DNA from: JAVKSM01 sp039583705 | Lineage (GTDB): Bacteria > Actinomycetota > Actinomycetes > Mycobacteriales > Pseudonocardiaceae | Direction of reading: 5' to 3' | Length of the DNA stretch: 43,688 bases | NCBI GenBank assembly: GCA_039583705.1 | Contig: JAVKSM010000007.1 | Span: 1 to 43,688, forward strand | Shown: positions 1 through 7,177 of the stretch, piece by piece | Numbering within the stretch: the stretch's first letter is position 1 | How the letters are laid out: the number at the start of each line of letters is the position of its first letter | Translations under genes and position numbers: made by a program | The notes under the pieces: model-generated | Seen by the model: only the letters and a program-made list of their open reading frames with translations | Told to the model about the DNA's origin: nothing | Database searches by the model: none

Positions 1-59
1 TCACAGTGGGTTACGCAACGTTAGTGACAGGTGCCGCCCCCACCACGACCGACACGGGT

Positions 60-112
60 CTGCTCGGGGCTCTACCGGGTCTACCAGTAGATGCAGGTAG
101 ACCCCCGAGCAG
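60..112. repeat. Large imperfect stem-loop at the left edge
   Basis: CTGCTCGGGG at 60-69 is the exact reverse complement of CCCCGAGCAG at 103-112. Inside this, GGGTCTACC (77-85) pairs with GGTAGACCC (96-104), so two competing hairpins are possible. It lies in a stretch (1-518) where I see no convincing gene. It could be a replication, transfer or recombination site of a decayed element, or a terminator of a gene left of the window. The function is unknown. Confidence 0.5.
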
Positions 113-150
113 CTACACGCGCGCACGCGCGAGGGGACACCCCCTACCCC

Positions 151-229
151 GCTAGACCCCTCTAGGGCGCTAGACCGCAGGTCCCGCGCGTGATCACAGG
201 GATTAGGTGCCGCTAGACGCCGCTAGACC
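151..229. repeat. Four direct copies of GCTAGAC
   Basis: GCTAGAC occurs at 151, 169, 212 and 222, all on the same strand, three of them followed by C. The spacings are 18, 43 and 10 bp. Such short same-strand iterations resemble protein-binding iterons of plasmid or integrative-element control regions, but no replication or transfer gene is visible next to them. The rest of 1-518 holds no gene I can support. Confidence 0.4.
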
Positions 230-518
230 ACCAAGATCACCCAGTGTCTCCCTAGCGGCCCACGCGGGTCGTCCACGTGGCGATCAGCAGTGCCCTGTGG
301 GCAAGCTACTGGAGGCACCTTCCCAGGTCCTCACGTAGTGCATGAACAAGGCTTGACTGGTGGAGATCAACCACCCGCCGCTGCCGCGACGACCACGCCC
401 ACGTCTACCTGAGATCGCACAACAGCCATAGCGCGTTTGTCTACTGCCATGGGCTCCGGGAGGGCGGCGTGCCCGAGCCGGCGTTGACCGTGGTCCGGTT
501 CCCGCAGCCAGATGGGTC

Positions 519-722
519 GTGCCCGGCACCCCGCGCGACTCCCTGCACAAGCTGGCCCGGGACATCTGCCACGGCAAGCGCGGGCAGATCATGCAGGCGT
601 ACCGGACGGGGCAGGAGGATCAGCTCGGCGCGCTCGGCCTGGTCCTCAACGCCACCATGCTGTGGACCACCCGCTATCTGGACGCCGCCGTCGAGCAGCT
701 GCGGGCGCTGCCCGCCGAAGCA
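519..722 (+). pseudogene. C-terminal remnant of a Tn3-family transposase
   Basis: About 68 codons read like the C-terminal end of a TnpA of a different Tn3 subgroup from the one carried at 20562-23363. The recognisable parts are RDSLHKLARDI, GQEDQLGALGLVLNA and WTTRYLDAAVEQLR, which match the family's usual ending of Leu-Val-x-Asn-Ala, Trp-Asn-Thr-x-Tyr and Ala-Val-x-Gln-Leu-Arg. The catalytic region is absent, and the normal last ~30 residues ending in a HINxLGRY-type motif are missing. The frame then runs into a monooxygenase fragment. It is a dead remnant of an older transposon. Confidence 0.65.
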
Positions 723-756
723 CGCGAGTGCGGTTGCGGGCACCCGGCGCGGAGGT

Positions 757-936
757 GCGGGGGTGCGCGCTGGCGGCCTGGGGGCGGATCGGGTCGACCA
801 CGTCGTCGACGTCAGCGAGGAACTGGACGTGCCCGCGGCGCTGCTGCGGCCGGACGGCCACGTGGTGTGGGTCGGTGAAGATCAGCAGAACCTGCTCGGC
901 CAGCTGCCCGAGTGGTTCGGCGCTGCCGTGCGCTGA
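757..936 (+). pseudogene. C-terminal remnant of an FAD-dependent aromatic monooxygenase
   Basis: About 59 codons ending in a normal stop read like the C-terminal thioredoxin-like tail of PheA/TfdB-type FAD monooxygenases: DRVDHVVDVSEELDVPA, then LLRPDGHVVWVGEDQQ and LPEWFGAAVR. The FAD-binding and catalytic domains are missing, so the piece cannot be functional. It is fused directly behind a Tn3 transposase tail in another frame, which suggests a deletion between two genes. The family call rests on the RPDGHVVWVG motif and is fairly secure for such a short piece. Confidence 0.6.
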
Positions 937-1289
937 GCGCACAGTAGTAGCCCGACAGGGCGGGACCTATCTGCGGCCGAGTTCGGCGCGGTCCGGTGCC
1001 GTACCCCGCCAGCTCGAAGCCCCGCGAAGTACGCCGACCCCAGCAAGATCAATCTCATCGGGGTTTCCTAATCCGTAGTTACAGTAAGGACGCTCCGAGG
1101 TAGCGGGTGCTTCCCGGGATGTTCGAGTAACGGATCGTGACATCTGGTCCTGGTGCTTGGGGTGGTGGCGGCCGCGTGGGCGCCGGGCGGATTCCTTGGG
1201 ATTTCCGGGGACGTCGATCCCTCGGTGCAGAGCGGCGGCGCCCTGAGTCTTCGGCACAGAGCCCCACCGACCGTCTAAGCAAACGAACA
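937..1289. other. 353-bp stretch with no gene, one copy of a repeat
   Basis: I see no supportable reading frame here. A 17-bp sequence beginning CAGCAAGATCAAT at 1041-1057 recurs with one mismatch at 1494-1510, so the two copies bracket the zinc-finger remnant at 1290-1532. This may mark the edges of an older small insertion. No ribosome binding site or tRNA-like fold was seen. Confidence 0.4.
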
Positions 1290-1532
1290 CGGAACGACGC
1301 CGCGGCCGCGGTCGAACGCCACCCCTGCCCGCAATGCGACGTCCCTGCCGGCAGCGCCTGCCGGACCCGAGCTGGGAAGACCGCCGCGAAGTACCACACC
1401 GCGCGATTCATCCTCGTGCCGTCGCTGCGCGACGAACTCACCGTGCCCGCCCCGGCCGGCCGCGGACCGGGCAGCACCCAGAGGACGAATAGTCAGCAAG
1501 ATCAATTTCAGCACCAACCACGGTTCCATTGA
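1290..1532 (+). pseudogene. Zinc-finger tail of a recombinase-like protein (remnant)
   Basis: The frame contains HPCPQCDVPAGSACRTRAGK followed by an HTAR segment, a Cys-x2-Cys, Cys, His zinc-binding pattern known in actinobacteria as a phage-type zinc-binding domain. It usually sits at the end of larger DNA-binding or recombinase proteins. Here only the tail is left. No start codon with a ribosome binding site is visible and the upstream frame is Gly/Arg-rich noise. It ends 43 bp before the Tn3 transposon. Alternatively it is a small independent zinc-finger protein. Confidence 0.5.
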
Positions 1533-1574
1533 TCCCCGGGGCCGGACCCCTGCCGGGCGTTCGACCGGCAACTC

Positions 1575-1615
1575 GGGGTGCCGTTAAGGAGTGTGTCAAC
1601 AGGGGTGAAGTAGCA
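1575..1615 (+). repeat. Left terminal inverted repeat of the Tn3 transposon, with target duplication
   Basis: The outer end starts GGGGTGCC and the inner end is GGGGTGAAGTAGCA. It differs from the right end at six of 41 positions. The five bases before it (1570-1574, AACTC) equal the five bases after the right repeat. The start with GGGG is usual for the family. Confidence 0.92.
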
Positions 1616-1635
1616 GCTGGCCGTGGGCTCGCCGC

Positions 1636-2223
1636 TCAGCTGGGTCGCGCAGCAGCTTGCTTGCTGAGGTGGCGGTAGATGGTGGGGCGGGTGACGTCGA
1701 ACTCGGCGGCGATCTGGTTGACGGTGTAGCGCCGGCGGCCGTCCTCGCCCACCTCTTCGTACATCAGCCGGGCCAGGTGGGCCTGGCGGGGTCCGAGCTT
1801 GGGCTTCTGCCCGCCGGTGCGCCCGCGAGCCCGCGCCGCTTCGAGCCCGTCCACGGTCCTCTCGGACAGCAACGCGTGTTCGAATTCTGCGATCGCCCCC
1901 AAGATCGAGAAGAACATGCGGCCGGCGGCGGTGGAGGTATCCACGCCTTGGTCGAGGACCACGAGGTCGACCTGGCGGGCTTGGAGGGTGCGGGAGAGCT
2001 CGATGAGGTGCTCGAGGGAACGGCCGAGCCGGTCAAGCTTGGTGATGACAAGCTGGTCACCGGCGCGGGTCACGAGCAGGGCCTGGTCGAGCTCGGGGCG
2101 CCGCGCGAGCTTGCCGGAGGCCTTGTCGACGAACACCTGCTCGCAGCCGGCCGCGCGCAGGGCGTCGTATTGGGCCTCGGGGTGCTGGTCGCGCGTGGAG
2201 ACCCGGGCGTAGCCGATCCGCAC
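1636..2223 (-). CDS. tnpR: Serine resolvase/invertase TnpR
   Basis: A 195-residue serine recombinase that resolves transposon cointegrates at res. The N-terminal catalytic domain begins MRIGYARVSTRDQ, with the nucleophile Ser9. YARVS and the Arg-rich KLDRLGRS block (about residues 62-69) are the family's catalytic motifs, and GRMFFSILGAIAEFE forms the start of the long E helix. The C-terminal part ends in a helix-turn-helix (VNQIAAEFDVTRPTIYRHL). Length and domain order are normal and no defect is visible. It lies just inside the left inverted repeat and reads toward it, with a res-like region directly upstream. It may be the only intact transposition-related gene of the Tn3 element. Confidence 0.93.
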   Translation of the reverse strand: MRIGYARVSTRDQHPEAQYDALRAAGCEQVFVDKASGKLARRPELDQALLVTRAGDQLVITKLDRLGRSLEHLIELSRTLQARQVDLVVLDQGVDTSTAAGRMFFSILGAIAEFEHALLSERTVDGLEAARARGRTGGQKPKLGPRQAHLARLMYEEVGEDGRRRYTVNQIAAEFDVTRPTIYRHLSKQAAARPS

Positions 2224-2362
2224 TGCTAGAGAGTATCGCGAACGGCTGTGTGCGTGACGTAGGCGCGGACACGGGCTGCGTTACACCGCTATCCTGCGGA
2301 AAGGCCACCGCGTCGGAGGTGTCTCGCGAACGATTGTTTACGATAGAGATGATCCGGTCATC
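2224..2362. promoter_or_regulatory. Probable res site and tnpR promoter region
   Basis: The bases upstream of tnpR carry TCGCGAACG twice in the same orientation (2236-2244 and 2324-2332), each followed after a short gap by an imperfect inverted copy such as TTTACGATA at about 2337-2345. Tn3-family res sites lie beside tnpR and consist of resolvase dimer sites of about 28-34 bp. The placement and repeats fit, but the exact subsites cannot be set by eye. Confidence 0.5.
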
Positions 2363-2706
2363 GAACGAACGGGTGCAGCACCTGCGGGTGGCCTATCGCG
2401 CCGCAGTGACCCAAGATTCTCGCGGCTCTGGCTACCTGTTGGTGCGCCCGGCTGGATCGATCCGGCGCGTCCCGCGGTCGTGTTCCGCTTGGCGAGGTGA
2501 GCAGGCCGGGCAAGGCAGACCTGATCCGACGGGACGGACGGGGTGGTGGCTGCTGCCCCGTGCGAAGCACGGCCCCGCGGGCAGGAAGGGTCACCGCGAC
2601 CGTCCACCGTGACTTGTAGAGAGCCGGATGCGGGGACAACTCGCGCGGCCGGTTCGGGAGAGCGGCATGGAGAAACGGGCCGGGAGCAATCCCAGAACCG
2701 CGCTCC
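2363..2706. other. 344-bp stretch without a recognisable gene
   Basis: Between the res-like region and the IS110 remnant I found no frame with a family motif or a ribosome binding site. The long minus-strand frames that cross it are antisense shadows of the IS110 piece. It may include the decayed left end of that insertion sequence. Confidence 0.35.
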
Positions 2707-3350
2707 ATGCCGACCCACCATGACATCGCCCTCGGAACGGTGGAGAAGGGGGTGATCGAGCAATTCCGGATCGAGCACGGGCCGGCCGGGGTTGACCGGC
2801 TGATCGGTCGGTGTTTGGCGGTGGAGCCGGACCCGGCGGAGGTGCGGGTGGTGCTGGAGACCCGGCACGGGTTGTTGGTCGAGGCGCTGCTGGATGCCGG
2901 GTTCACGGTGGTGCCGGTGAACCCGGATCTGGTCGCCCGCGGGCGCGGTCCGGCGCGGAAGAAGGACGACGCCGAGGACGCCCGGATCTGCTGTCTGCTC
3001 GCGCTGGACCGCCACGCCGCGCTGCGCCAGCTCATCCCGCACGGCGAGCTCGGGGGGGAGCTGCGCGCGGTCGCCCGTGACGACGAGCGTGCCGCCCGCG
3101 ACCAGCGCCGGCTGCTCAACCGGCTGCGCGCGGACCTGCAGACCACCTACCCGGCCGCGCTGGTGCTGGCCGGCAAGGATCTGGGCGCACCGACCATGCT
3201 GCGGCTGCTGCAGCGCTGGCCCACCCAGGCCGAGCTCGCCGCCGCGGACCCCGAGGAGCTGATCGGGGCGCCCGCACCGGCCGCCACGGCTGGCCCGAGC
3301 GGTTCGCCGACCGGGTCGCCGCCACCCTGGCCCTGCGCCGTGCCGGCGCG
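2707..3350 (+). pseudogene. Truncated, frameshifted IS110-family transposase
   Basis: The frame holds the N-terminal half of an IS110-type DEDD transposase: VRVVLETRHGLLVEALLDAG, then VVPVNPDLVARGRGPARKKD, DAEDARICCLLALDR and LLNRLRADLQTTYPAALVLAG. The Lys-Asp-Asp-Ala-x-Asp-Ala block is the family's catalytic signature. Near 3266 the frame slips by one base, and the expected GRHGWPERFADRVAATLALR continues in another frame. It then stops abruptly at about 3350, so the serine-containing C-terminal domain is missing. The first ~30 residues also look decayed. It is a dead insertion sequence at the left border of the cargo. Confidence 0.8.
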
Positions 3351-3353
3351 CGA

Positions 3354-3602
3354 CTAGCCTTGGTTGGGAGGCTGTGGCGTGGTCATGGGGACCCGGCCGG
3401 TGTCGAGCGTGTCCTGGGATCGAAGGACGCGAAGCTCTTCCCGCAGCTCCGCGAGCTGCCGGTCGACCTCGGCGTCCTGCCCCGAGCGTCCGCTCATCGC
3501 GGCGCATGCCCCGCGGCCGCGCACCATCGGCCGAATGCAGAAGATGTAGGTTGCGGTGATCGCGGCGAGGGCGATGAGCGCGGCGATTCCGGTGGTAATC
3601 AC
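3354..3602 (-). CDS. Small membrane protein with a coiled tail
   Basis: An 82-residue protein with one N-terminal transmembrane helix (about residues 4-24, TGIAALIALAAITATYIFCI) containing Cys22, then GRGACAAMSG with a second cysteine. A charged, probably helical tail follows (DAEVDRQLAELREELRVLRS, about 43-62). I do not recognise a named family. It overlaps the preceding small membrane gene by 4 bp, so the two are probably translated together from the operator-containing promoter at 3817-3842. Its place in the regulon suggests an envelope role. Base use matches the neighbouring genes, which supports it being real despite its size. Confidence 0.6.
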   Translation of the reverse strand: MITTGIAALIALAAITATYIFCIRPMVRGRGACAAMSGRSGQDAEVDRQLAELREELRVLRSQDTLDTGRVPMTTPQPPNQG

Positions 3603-3772
3603 TGCCCGCTCTGCGCGCGCTGCGCGGCGCGTTCAGCCTTGAGCTGGTCGACCTGCGGCGGCCCGCCCGCGTCGCCGGAGTCGTTGCGCCGGCCGCGCAT
3701 CATCATCCACATCATCACGCCCATCCCCACCGGACAGGCCAGGACGGCAAGACCATACAGCAGCGACTCCAC
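3599..3772 (-). CDS. Small DUF2933-like membrane protein
   Basis: A 57-residue protein starting at a GTG preceded by GAGGAGG at good spacing. A longer version from 3811 lacks such a site. The start reads LLYGLAVLACPVGMGVMMWMMM, one Met-rich transmembrane helix with a single cysteine before a proline. This resembles DUF2933-type proteins, often found beside copper or heavy-metal genes in other bacteria. The Met-rich face could bind Cu(I), but that is inference. The tail is hydrophilic. It is the first gene behind the operator at 3817-3842 and overlaps the next gene by 4 bp. Confidence 0.6.
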   Translation of the reverse strand: MESLLYGLAVLACPVGMGVMMWMMMRGRRNDSGDAGGPPQVDQLKAERAAQRAQSGQ

Positions 3773-3816
3773 AGTTCCTCCTCGACGGCGCTGGCGTGTC
3801 GGCAACAGCAACCCAT

Positions 3817-3842
3817 CTACTACCTACGTACAGAGACAGTAG
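3817..3842. promoter_or_regulatory. BlaI-type operator, copy 1
   Basis: A 26-bp imperfect palindrome starts CTACTACCTACG and ends GAGACAGTAG. It matches the copy at 6915-6940 at 22 of 26 positions. TACTA...TAGTA half-sites are typical for BlaI/MecI-family repressors. It lies 45 bp upstream of the start of the small membrane gene pair on the minus strand. Confidence 0.75.
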
Positions 3843-3988
3843 TTTGTTCCGAGCCGGGCTGCCAGCTGGCGCGTGGCCTGCTCGCCGCCGCCCTGGGCAT
3901 CACGGCTGTCTACGACCTCGGCGGCGCGCTGCTCACCGCCGCCCTCGGCTGGCATGGCCTGGGCTACCGGGACAGGCGAGCCGCCTGA
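3838..3988 (+). pseudogene. Possible truncated membrane-protein tail
   Basis: A plus-strand frame without a start codon reads GCQLARGLLAAALGITAVYD and GGALLTAALGWHGLGYRDRR, then stops. It looks like the last transmembrane helix or two of a permease cut off at the operator. It overlaps the end of the minus-strand metallophosphoesterase gene, so it may be only a chance frame. I cannot name the family. Confidence 0.22.
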
Positions 3989-4965
3989 GCACGCCGGAGC
4001 CCGGTGCCACGATGGAGCCGGGTGAGGTAGCTCGTGTGCACTGGGGTGCCTGCCGGCCAGGTTTTCTGGAAGTCCTCGACGGCTCGACGCAGGTCGTAGC
4101 GCAGCGGGATCGCGTCGCAGCGCAGCTCGCCAAGGTCGGTGCCGTAGAGGCTGTCCGGCGGAGCCCCGGTGAGGCTGCTGACGCGGGTGAGCACGCCGAA
4201 CGGTTCACCGGTGAAGTTGCCCAGCCCGGCGGTGCCGTTGTTGATGACCAGCCGGGGCCGGTCGTCGACGGTGAGGTCCTGGGCGTAAGGCAGGCCGGTG
4301 TGGGTGCAGGCCAGCACGTCGACCTGGGCGCGGCGGAACCAGTCGCTGAGGACGCCGGCGGTGGTCGGGGTTCCGTGCCAGCCGGTCAGCTCCCGCACGG
4401 CGTGGTCGGCGGGTTCCACGGCCTCGAGGGCCAGACGCCACCCGGCGAGTGATTCGGGGTCGCCGTGGATGATCCCGATCCGGTGCCCGCCGACGGCGAC
4501 GGTGAGGTGTCGCGGTAGCTCGGCCAGTTCGGTGAGGTGTTCGGGGAACGCGCGTGCGACGTCCCGGAGCCGGTCGACGACAAGGTTGGAGCGGGTGACA
4601 GTCTCGTCGGGGACGTAGTCGGGGTAGTTGCAACCGCATCCGACCTCGGCTGCGGCGGTGAGGGCGTACTCGACGTTGCCCAGCGTCGCGCGCTGGCCTG
4701 CCACCCCGTCGGCGATGCCCGCGAAGTTGGCGGGGTCGGCGTCGAGGTAGTGGAAGTCGCCGTTGAACACGACCTGCGGCGCGGCCAGCTCGTGAGCAGC
4801 GCGTGCTCGGACTGCGTCCAGGGCGGCGCGGTTGCCGTAGAGGCCGCCGACGACATAGAGGGTGGTGCAGGTGAACGCGGGTGGTCGGGCGAGGTCGGAG
4901 GCCTGGTGTCGGTAGGCCAGCGGGCAGCTGCGACCTCTCCCGGCCGTGGCTACCGGCGCGCTCAC
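3964..4965 (-). CDS. Metallophosphoesterase-like protein with degenerate metal site
   Basis: A 333-residue protein with the calcineurin-type phosphoesterase layout: VVGGLYGNRAALDAV (about residue 38), NGDFHYLD, GNVEYAL, IIHGDPE and THTGLPYAQ, then INNGTAGLGNF. In active enzymes the first motif is GDxHGN and the third GNH(D/E). Here the first Asp and His are replaced (GGLYGN) and GNVE lacks the His, so the dinuclear metal site is altered. A GCGCNYPDY segment adds two cysteines. The GTG start overlaps the stop of the CxxC gene upstream by 4 bp (GTGA), making it the last gene of a ccdA-redoxin-CxxC operon. Substrate is unknown; loss of activity or a new chemistry are both possible. Confidence 0.75.
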   Translation of the reverse strand: MSAPVATAGRGRSCPLAYRHQASDLARPPAFTCTTLYVVGGLYGNRAALDAVRARAAHELAAPQVVFNGDFHYLDADPANFAGIADGVAGQRATLGNVEYALTAAAEVGCGCNYPDYVPDETVTRSNLVVDRLRDVARAFPEHLTELAELPRHLTVAVGGHRIGIIHGDPESLAGWRLALEAVEPADHAVRELTGWHGTPTTAGVLSDWFRRAQVDVLACTHTGLPYAQDLTVDDRPRLVINNGTAGLGNFTGEPFGVLTRVSSLTGAPPDSLYGTDLGELRCDAIPLRYDLRRAVEDFQKTWPAGTPVHTSYLTRLHRGTGLRRAQAARLSR

Positions 4966-5252
4966 CGGCTGTTCTCCCGGCCGCGCTCAGGCTCGGGAAC
5001 GGTCGCGCGGCGGGTGAGGTGGCGACGCAGGCGGCGTTCGGACAGCCGCCCGTAGCTGAACATCTCGCCGTCGAGCAGGACACCGGGAGCGAACAGGACA
5101 CCGTGGTGGGCGGCCAGGGCGCGGCCGTCCTCGCTGTCGAGCTCGACGTGGCGCACCGTGAGTGGGTGGTCCGCGCCGAGCCGGGTCAGCACCTCCTCCG
5201 CGAGCTCGCAGAACCGGCAGTCGGGCTGGGTGAGCAGGGTGACCTCGATCAT
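4962..5252 (-). CDS. Small glutaredoxin/thioredoxin-like CxxC protein
   Basis: A 96-residue thioredoxin-fold protein beginning MIEVTLLTQPDCRFCELAEE, with the redox pair Cys12-x2-Cys15. A conserved cis-Pro region follows (LFAPGVLLDGEMFSYGRLSE). It has no signal peptide and is probably cytosolic. The ATG at 5252 is chosen because the longer frame upstream is low-complexity and overlaps the redoxin gene. It is third in the operon ccdA, redoxin, CxxC protein, metallophosphoesterase, controlled from the operator at 6915-6940. It may feed electrons to CcdA from the inside or act on a metal-loaded thiol; the partner is inferred from order only. Confidence 0.82.
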   Translation of the reverse strand: MIEVTLLTQPDCRFCELAEEVLTRLGADHPLTVRHVELDSEDGRALAAHHGVLFAPGVLLDGEMFSYGRLSERRLRRHLTRRATVPEPERGRENSR

Positions 5253-5268
5253 CGACTCAGGAGGCCTG

Positions 5269-5964
5269 TCACCCGGCCTGCAGGTCCGCGCGCAGCCGCT
5301 CGACCGGCACGTACATGGTGTAGTTGGGCGGGCCGCCGTAGTCCGCACGCCACCGGATGAGCCCGTCGGGTCCGACCAGGAAGAAGCTGTGCCCGTCGCG
5401 GGAGCTGCCCATCATCCCGTAGCGGTTGGCCTGGTACTGGGTGGAAACCCGCAGGTCGGTGTCGACGAGCGCGGGTGCGGTGAGCCCGTCGTCACGCATC
5501 TTCTGCGCGACCAGGTCGGGCGGCCCGGTGGTGATGGTAAGTAGCTCGTCGACCCCGAGCGAGGCGAGGGCGCCCGGGCGCTGCAGGTCGCGGATCTGGT
5601 CCCAGCACGGCTGGCAGCCCAGGCCCTCGTGGAAGTACAGCAGGACGGTCTTGCTGCGGTAGTCGCTCAGCCGCACCACCGCCGGCGTCGCACCAGCGGC
5701 CGCGGGCGCGGTCAGGTTGGGCAGCAAGAACTCCGGCACCGGGGCCCCGACGCCGGGGCTGCCCACCTGGTAGCGCTCGGTGTCGGCGACGCCGGTGCCC
5801 GAGTTCGCCCGGTAGATCGCGAACAGCCCGATCAGGGCCAGCACCACCAGCCCGGCGACCAGGACAGGTGTGCGGGACCGCCGCTGGGTCGAGCGGGCCG
5901 CGCGGACCGGGGACTTGCCCGGTGGGCGCGGCGGGCGGGTGGTCTTCGACCGGCTCGCGGTCAT
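5269..5964 (-). CDS. Membrane-anchored peroxiredoxin/thioredoxin-like protein
   Basis: A 231-residue protein with a basic N-terminus, one transmembrane helix (about 33-51) and an exported redoxin domain. Motifs are GAPVPEFLLPNL, then LLYFHEGLGCQPCWDQ with Cys117-x2-Cys120, and FFLVGPDGLIRWRADYGG near the end. The domain therefore faces the outside, where it would receive electrons from CcdA, encoded directly upstream. The ATG at 5964 overlaps the ccdA stop by 4 bp and has AAGGAG at good spacing; the longer frame upstream lies inside ccdA. The GCQPC motif and FHEG context suggest an AhpC/TSA-like thiol peroxidase or a reductase; these cannot be separated by eye. Confidence 0.85.
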   Translation of the reverse strand: MTASRSKTTRPPRPPGKSPVRAARSTQRRSRTPVLVAGLVVLALIGLFAIYRANSGTGVADTERYQVGSPGVGAPVPEFLLPNLTAPAAAGATPAVVRLSDYRSKTVLLYFHEGLGCQPCWDQIRDLQRPGALASLGVDELLTITTGPPDLVAQKMRDDGLTAPALVDTDLRVSTQYQANRYGMMGSSRDGHSFFLVGPDGLIRWRADYGGPPNYTMYVPVERLRADLQAG

Positions 5965-6887
5965 CGGATCTCCTTGGTGGGGGCGGTGTCCGCCGGTGTC
6001 GGGGGTACGGCGAGGTCGTGCCCGTCGGGGCGCCGGGTGGGTGTGCTGCGCAGGGCGCGGCGCAGCAGCAGGGCGAAGCCCGCGGCGAGCGTGGTGGCCA
6101 CCGCCCACCCGGGCACCCAGTCCAACGCCTGCGCGCCGAGGGCGGCGGCGTGCTGCAGCCAGGCGCTGAGCCGGACCTGCCAGCCGTCGGTGGCCATGCC
6201 CGGCCCGGTGACGGCGAGCACCCCGGCCAGCACACCCATGCCGATCATCAGCAGCCCGCTGAGCAGCATTCCCAGCGGCAGCCGCCGTTGCCAGGCGCCG
6301 AGGTGCAGCTGCACGTGTCGGCCGCTGAGCAGGCGGGTCACACGATCACGGCGGCCGTCCCACACCAGCCCGGCCACCGCCAGTGGCGCCACCATCCCGC
6401 CCACGTAGGCCACGCCGATTCCCAGCGCGGTCGGGAACGACGCCGCGGCCCCGGACAGCACCGCCACCCCCGCCAGCACCGGGGCACAACAGGCGCTGGC
6501 GATCCCGGAGAACCCGCCGAGCAGGTAGGCGGAGCCGAGTCCGCCGCGCGAGGCACCCCGGGCGGCGGGCATCGGCAGCTTCGGCGCCCACCCGGCCAGC
6601 GTCGCGAGCCCGGCGAGGACTATGACCACACTCCCGGCCAGGTAGATCATCAGGTGCTGCTCGAGGAACAGCCGGCTCAGCGCCGCCGCACCCAGCCCGA
6701 TCGGCAGGATCACCGTGGCCACACCGGCGCCGAAGACCAGCGTGGCCGCCAGCACCCCACCGCGGTGCCGCAGCCCGGTGGCCAGGTAGGCCGGCAGCAT
6801 CACCGAGACGCAACACGGCGCCAGCAGCGCCACCATCCCGCCGAGGAAGGACACCAGCAGCGTGGTCCCCATCAGTAGCTCGCTCAT
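5961..6887 (-). CDS. CcdA/DsbD-type transmembrane thiol electron carrier
   Basis: A multi-pass membrane protein of about 308 residues that moves electrons from the cytosol to exported thioredoxin-like partners. The two CcdA motifs are ALLAPCCVSVMLPAYL (Cys25-Cys26) and IASACCAPVLAGVAVL (Cys133-Cys134). Both have paired cysteines rather than the usual single one per helix, which is odd and might allow metal binding. I prefer the start at 6887 (MSELLMGTTLLVSF) with GGAGGG upstream; an ATG at 6908 sits 6 bp from the operator and would be nearly leaderless. A C-terminal extension of about 130 residues contains more hydrophobic helices. It heads a four-gene operon with 4-bp overlaps. Confidence 0.85.
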   Translation of the reverse strand: MSELLMGTTLLVSFLGGMVALLAPCCVSVMLPAYLATGLRHRGGVLAATLVFGAGVATVILPIGLGAAALSRLFLEQHLMIYLAGSVVIVLAGLATLAGWAPKLPMPAARGASRGGLGSAYLLGGFSGIASACCAPVLAGVAVLSGAAASFPTALGIGVAYVGGMVAPLAVAGLVWDGRRDRVTRLLSGRHVQLHLGAWQRRLPLGMLLSGLLMIGMGVLAGVLAVTGPGMATDGWQVRLSAWLQHAAALGAQALDWVPGWAVATTLAAGFALLLRRALRSTPTRRPDGHDLAVPPTPADTAPTKEIR

Positions 6888-6914
6888 CCCGCCGGGTCCG
6901 CCCTCCATCCGTCT

Positions 6915-6940
6915 CTACTATCTCCGTACCGAGATAGTAG
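6915..6940. promoter_or_regulatory. BlaI-type operator, copy 2 (best palindrome)
   Basis: A 26-bp site made of CTACTATCTC, six bases, and GAGATAGTAG; the two arms are exact reverse complements. It is 28 bp from the preferred ccdA start and would overlap the core promoter of the ccdA operon, as expected for a repressor. The 237 bp to its right, up to 7177, hold no gene. Confidence 0.85.
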
Positions 6941-7177
6941 CAACGGGGCGCGGTCACTTCGCGCGGCACCTGCGTATCGGTCTCAGGCGCACGCCCGCCT
7001 GGGCCCGGATCCGAGCGGCGGCCCCAACACAGCCGCGGGCTCCAGCTCTCGTCGGCAGCCGCCGGCCGTGAGGCCGGGGTGCGGTGCCGTTCGGGGGGTG
7101 TTTCCTCGTGATCGGCCGGCCTCGCTGAGAGCGGCGGTGAGGGAGGCTAGGGGACCGGGTCCGGTCGGGCCGCGGCA

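Noticed and set aside
1..300. CRISPR array
   Set aside because: The GCTAGAC repeats are only 7-8 bp, unevenly spaced and have no cas genes nearby.
2338..3507. A 389-codon minus-strand open frame
   Set aside because: It is antisense to the IS110 remnant and has no ribosome site or family motif.
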